Part shown: positions 4,377-5,273 of the stretch, one piece after another
Position numbering within the stretch: the first letter of the stretch is position 1
How the letters are laid out: the number at the start of each line of letters is the position of its first letter
Assembly (NCBI GenBank): GCA_016302195.1
Contig: JAEDOA010000103.1
Location: 1-5,273, forward strand
Source of the DNA: Erysipelotrichaceae bacterium
GTDB taxonomy: Bacteria > Bacillota_I > Bacilli_A > Erysipelotrichales > Erysipelotrichaceae
DNA: 5,273 nucleotides
Direction: 5' to 3'
Program-made: the position numbers and the translations under genes
The notes under the pieces: model-generated
What the model saw: the letters and a program-made list of their open reading frames with translations, nothing else
Databases searched by the model: none
Told to the model about the DNA's origin: nothing

Positions 4377-5172
4377 AGTCAGCCTCCGGTAAATTTCTAA
4401 GCGTACTGATGAGATAGCCCATTGGATAGATTTCAGCACTCGCTGCAGCAGTTTCGATGAGTGGTTTGATATCTTCAAAACTATGATTGCCAATAACCCT
4501 AGCCAATTGATTACGTTCACGATTAGATACTGGCTTCATGTTCAAATGGTACCCGCCCCTTTGGGTATTTAAATAAAAAATTATTTTATTTATTTTTTTG
4601 TCTCTCTCTTGATCAATAGCAGGTTGTTTAGAAACGATACGTTGATTTTCTCTAGGGAGAGATTTAGAGAGAGATGAATTAAGTACTTGGTTATTTAAGT
4701 ACTTGGTTATATCAGTACTTGGTAGTGTCGGATTTTCCAACGTAGGATTTTCCAACGTAGGATTTTCCGACTTAGGCTGGGTATAGTTATCCACAGATTT
4801 ATCCACAGATTTATTAACAACCTTCTTGGCCTTTACTTTTTTGATCTTTTTGTTCTTTTGCTCAATCCAATGCTTTTTAGGAGTATCGGATAAAAGCCAA
4901 GTACTTTTATTGGTGAGTTGGCCAAGAGAATTGCGGTTACGGCTTCTAAACAAATAGCCGTTTCTCTCAAGTTCATCTAATGCACCCATAACTTGATCAC
5001 GGCCGCATTTAGAATGCTTTACCAATTCAGTAACATAAAAATTCCAGTCATCGCTTTTAGTCCACATGTAACCAAAAAGGCCTTTAGCCTTTAGTGATAG
5101 ATTTTCATCTTCAAAAATTTTGTTTGCGAAAATAGTAAAGTTTTTAGCATAAACTTTTTTTATCTTTGGCAT
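4357..5172 (-). CDS. Phage replication initiator (replisome organiser), winged-helix, 271 aa
   Basis: This looks like the replication initiation protein of a phage of lactic acid bacteria. Residues about 24-95 form a winged helix-turn-helix: LSLKAKGLFGYMW, then FYVTELVKHSKCGRDQVMGALDELERNGYL as helix-turn-helix, then a wing ending STWLLSD. A basic linker (about 100-121, many KK) leads to a low-complexity stretch with KSVD twice (121-128) and ENPTL three times (136-150). Residues about 186-271 are a C-terminal domain with YPMGYLISTLRNLPEADY, loosely like the end of DnaD-type domains. Such proteins bind origin repeats and recruit the helicase machinery. The ATG has GAGG 8 bases upstream. The linker codons contain DnaA boxes, iterons and an A/T tract, so the origin probably lies within the gene, as in lambda O and Tuc2009-type rep genes. 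The family call is from motifs, not a search. Confidence 0.85.
   Translation of the reverse strand: MPKIKKVYAKNFTIFANKIFEDENLSLKAKGLFGYMWTKSDDWNFYVTELVKHSKCGRDQVMGALDELERNGYLFRSRNRNSLGQLTNKSTWLLSDTPKKHWIEQKNKKIKKVKAKKVVNKSVDKSVDNYTQPKSENPTLENPTLENPTLPSTDITKYLNNQVLNSSLSKSLPRENQRIVSKQPAIDQERDKKINKIIFYLNTQRGGYHLNMKPVSNRERNQLARVIGNHSFEDIKPLIETAAASAEIYPMGYLISTLRNLPEADYAERIR
4566..4599. other. 34-base pure A/T tract, candidate DNA unwinding element
   Basis: All 34 bases are A or T, flanked by GGG on the left and G on the right. It encodes the K/I/N/F/Y-rich stretch around residues 192-202 of Rep. It lies about 80 bases from the nearest iteron, a usual distance for the site where the strands open at an origin. 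Confidence 0.5.
4601..4674. repeat. Inverted repeats between A/T tract and iterons
   Basis: TCTCTCTCT at 4601-4609 is the reverse complement of AGAGAGAGA at 4666-4674 (9 bp, 56 bases apart). Inside it, TCTCT at 4649-4653 and AGAGA at 4658-4662 form a smaller hairpin with a 4-base loop AGGG. Both could form secondary structure in single-stranded origin DNA, but the sequence is simple and may arise by chance from serine and leucine codons. Confidence 0.35.
4679..4726. repeat. Three tandem 16-bp repeats (iterons)
   Basis: TTAAGTACTTGGTTAT occurs twice exactly and head to tail (4679-4694, 4695-4710); a third, diverged unit ATCAGTACTTGGTAGT follows (4711-4726) with the core AGTACTTGGT intact. Sixteen is not a multiple of three, so the copies are read in different frames (TKYLN versus NQVLN). 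The repetition is therefore at the DNA level, as expected for protein-binding sites. An inverted copy of ten bases (CCAAGTACTT) lies at 4897-4906. Confidence 0.75.
4730..4774. repeat. Three tandem 15-bp repeats encoding ENPTL
   Basis: GGATTTTCCAACGTA is present twice exactly (4730-4744, 4745-4759) and once with two changes (GGATTTTCCGACTTA, 4760-4774). Each unit is five codons, giving ENPTL three times in Rep. The array lies three bases from the 16-bp repeats. In reverse complement it contains TACGTTGG, close to TACTTGG in the 16-bp unit, so both arrays may be bound by the same protein. Confidence 0.75.
4787..4819 (+). promoter_or_regulatory. Two exact DnaA boxes plus a degenerate third, 12-bp spacing
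   Basis: TTATCCACA, which matches the bacterial DnaA box TTATNCACA exactly, occurs at 4787-4795 and 4799-4807 in the same orientation; TTATTAACA at 4811-4819 continues the 12-base period with one mismatch. All lie in the rep gene, on the strand opposite to its sense. The period is slightly more than one helical turn, so bound DnaA molecules would lie on nearly the same face of the DNA. This suggests host DnaA takes part in starting phage replication. Confidence 0.65.
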
Positions 5173-5187
5173 GGTGTATACCTCGTG

Positions 5188-5203
5188 TGTTAAAATACTA
5201 ACA
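5188..5203. promoter_or_regulatory. 16-bp inverted repeat over the candidate -10, possible operator
   Basis: TGTTA at 5188-5192 and TAACA at 5199-5203 are perfect inverted repeats separated by six bases, and span the candidate -10 box of rep. A repressor or Rep itself could bind here and block transcription. Five-base arms in AT-rich DNA can occur by chance. Confidence 0.25.
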
Positions 5204-5220
5204 GGTTCAATTTTTATGAA
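5192..5220 (-). promoter_or_regulatory. Weak candidate promoter for rep
   Basis: Reading the minus strand, TTCATA (5220-5215) and TATTTT (5197-5192) each match four of six bases of the sigma-A consensus and are 17 bases apart, with the ribosome binding site and ATG of rep about 8-20 bases downstream. The match is modest; rep may instead be read from a promoter outside the window. Confidence 0.3.
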
Positions 5221-5251
5221 AGCTATCTGATCTCAGATAGCTTGTTTTTTT
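5220..5251 (+). terminator. Perfect palindrome with T-run, terminator-like on the + strand
   Basis: AAGCTATCTGA (5220-5230) and TCAGATAGCTT (5233-5243) are perfect reverse complements around TC, followed by G and seven T on the + strand. This has the form of a Rho-independent terminator for rightward transcription, yet every gene in the window runs leftward. On the minus strand the stem is preceded by seven A and followed only by TCATAAAAATT, a poor terminator. Alternatives are an end-of-gene terminator for both directions, or a dyad operator next to the candidate -35 of rep. Confidence 0.5.
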
Positions 5252-5273
5252 GAAGCTTGGTTAAAATTGGTTC

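Larger units (their letters stand above)
4566..4819. other. Candidate phage replication origin embedded in the rep gene
   Basis: Within 254 bases of the rep coding region lie, in the direction of transcription, two exact DnaA boxes plus a degenerate third, three 15-bp direct repeats, three 16-bp direct repeats, short inverted repeats and a 34-base tract with no G or C. This is the order known for lambda (iterons then A/T-rich region inside gene O), and origins inside the initiator gene are also known for lactococcal phages of the Tuc2009/TP901-1 type. Rep would bind the repeats and melt the A/T tract. Activity is inferred from architecture only. Confidence 0.65.

Noticed and set aside
4377..4520. 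Upstream extension of the gene ending at 4077, with a hydrophobic N-terminus
   Set aside because: It lies inside rep in another frame; the ATG at 4376 has GGAGG at 6 bases, so the apparent membrane-like N-terminus is a shadow.
4679..4774. CRISPR-like array
   Set aside because: The repeats are 15-16 bp, head to tail with no spacers, and lie inside a coding region; they fit iterons.
5223..5273. End of an upstream minus-strand gene (open frames end at 5223 or at 5233)
   Set aside because: Two frames are open from the right edge for 16 and 12 codons, which is too short to tell coding from chance, and both run into the palindrome.

Overview
The window reads as the early (replication plus accessory) region of a temperate phage or prophage from a low-GC Gram-positive host, most likely a Lactobacillus-type lactic acid bacterium. 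The reasons are: strongly AT-rich DNA, strong AGGAGG-type ribosome binding sites, eighteen tightly packed and often overlapping small genes all on the minus strand, and a winged-helix replication protein of the kind that heads the replication module in phages of lactic acid bacteria. No structural, lysis, integrase, tRNA or IS sequence is visible. The genus is inferred from general style, not from a search.

Layout in the direction of transcription (right to left). The right 101 bases (5173-5273) hold no confident gene. They carry a perfect 11-bp-stem palindrome with a T-run on the + strand and a weak candidate promoter. Next is the 271-codon replication initiator gene (4357-5172). Its middle carries what looks like an embedded phage origin: two exact DnaA boxes plus a degenerate third, three 15-bp repeats, three 16-bp repeats, inverted repeats and a 34-base pure A/T tract, in that order.

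Downstream (4376 to 57) run sixteen small genes of 57-121 codons with little or no space between them, joined by ATGA overlaps, TAA/ATG abutments or 7-32 base overlaps. Almost all are unrecognised. The exceptions in terms of visible features are a tandem pair of paralogous four-cysteine zinc-finger proteins (2522-2695, and 2322-2501, the latter only 59 codons), a small three-helix membrane protein (1854-2120), a charged coiled-coil protein (782-1135), and a small protein with a beta-clamp-binding-like tail (2688-2966). The window ends inside the first 22 codons of a gene whose N-terminus resembles AntA/AntB-type phage antirepressors.

How it fits together (inference): the Rep protein would bind the repeats inside its own gene and open the A/T tract. 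The paired DnaA boxes suggest host DnaA helps, and no helicase-loader ATPase follows in the window. The downstream genes form one translationally coupled polycistron and are probably host-takeover or accessory functions, with an antirepressor near its end. The best leads are the origin embedded in rep, the duplicated zinc-finger genes and the large block of uncharacterised small genes.
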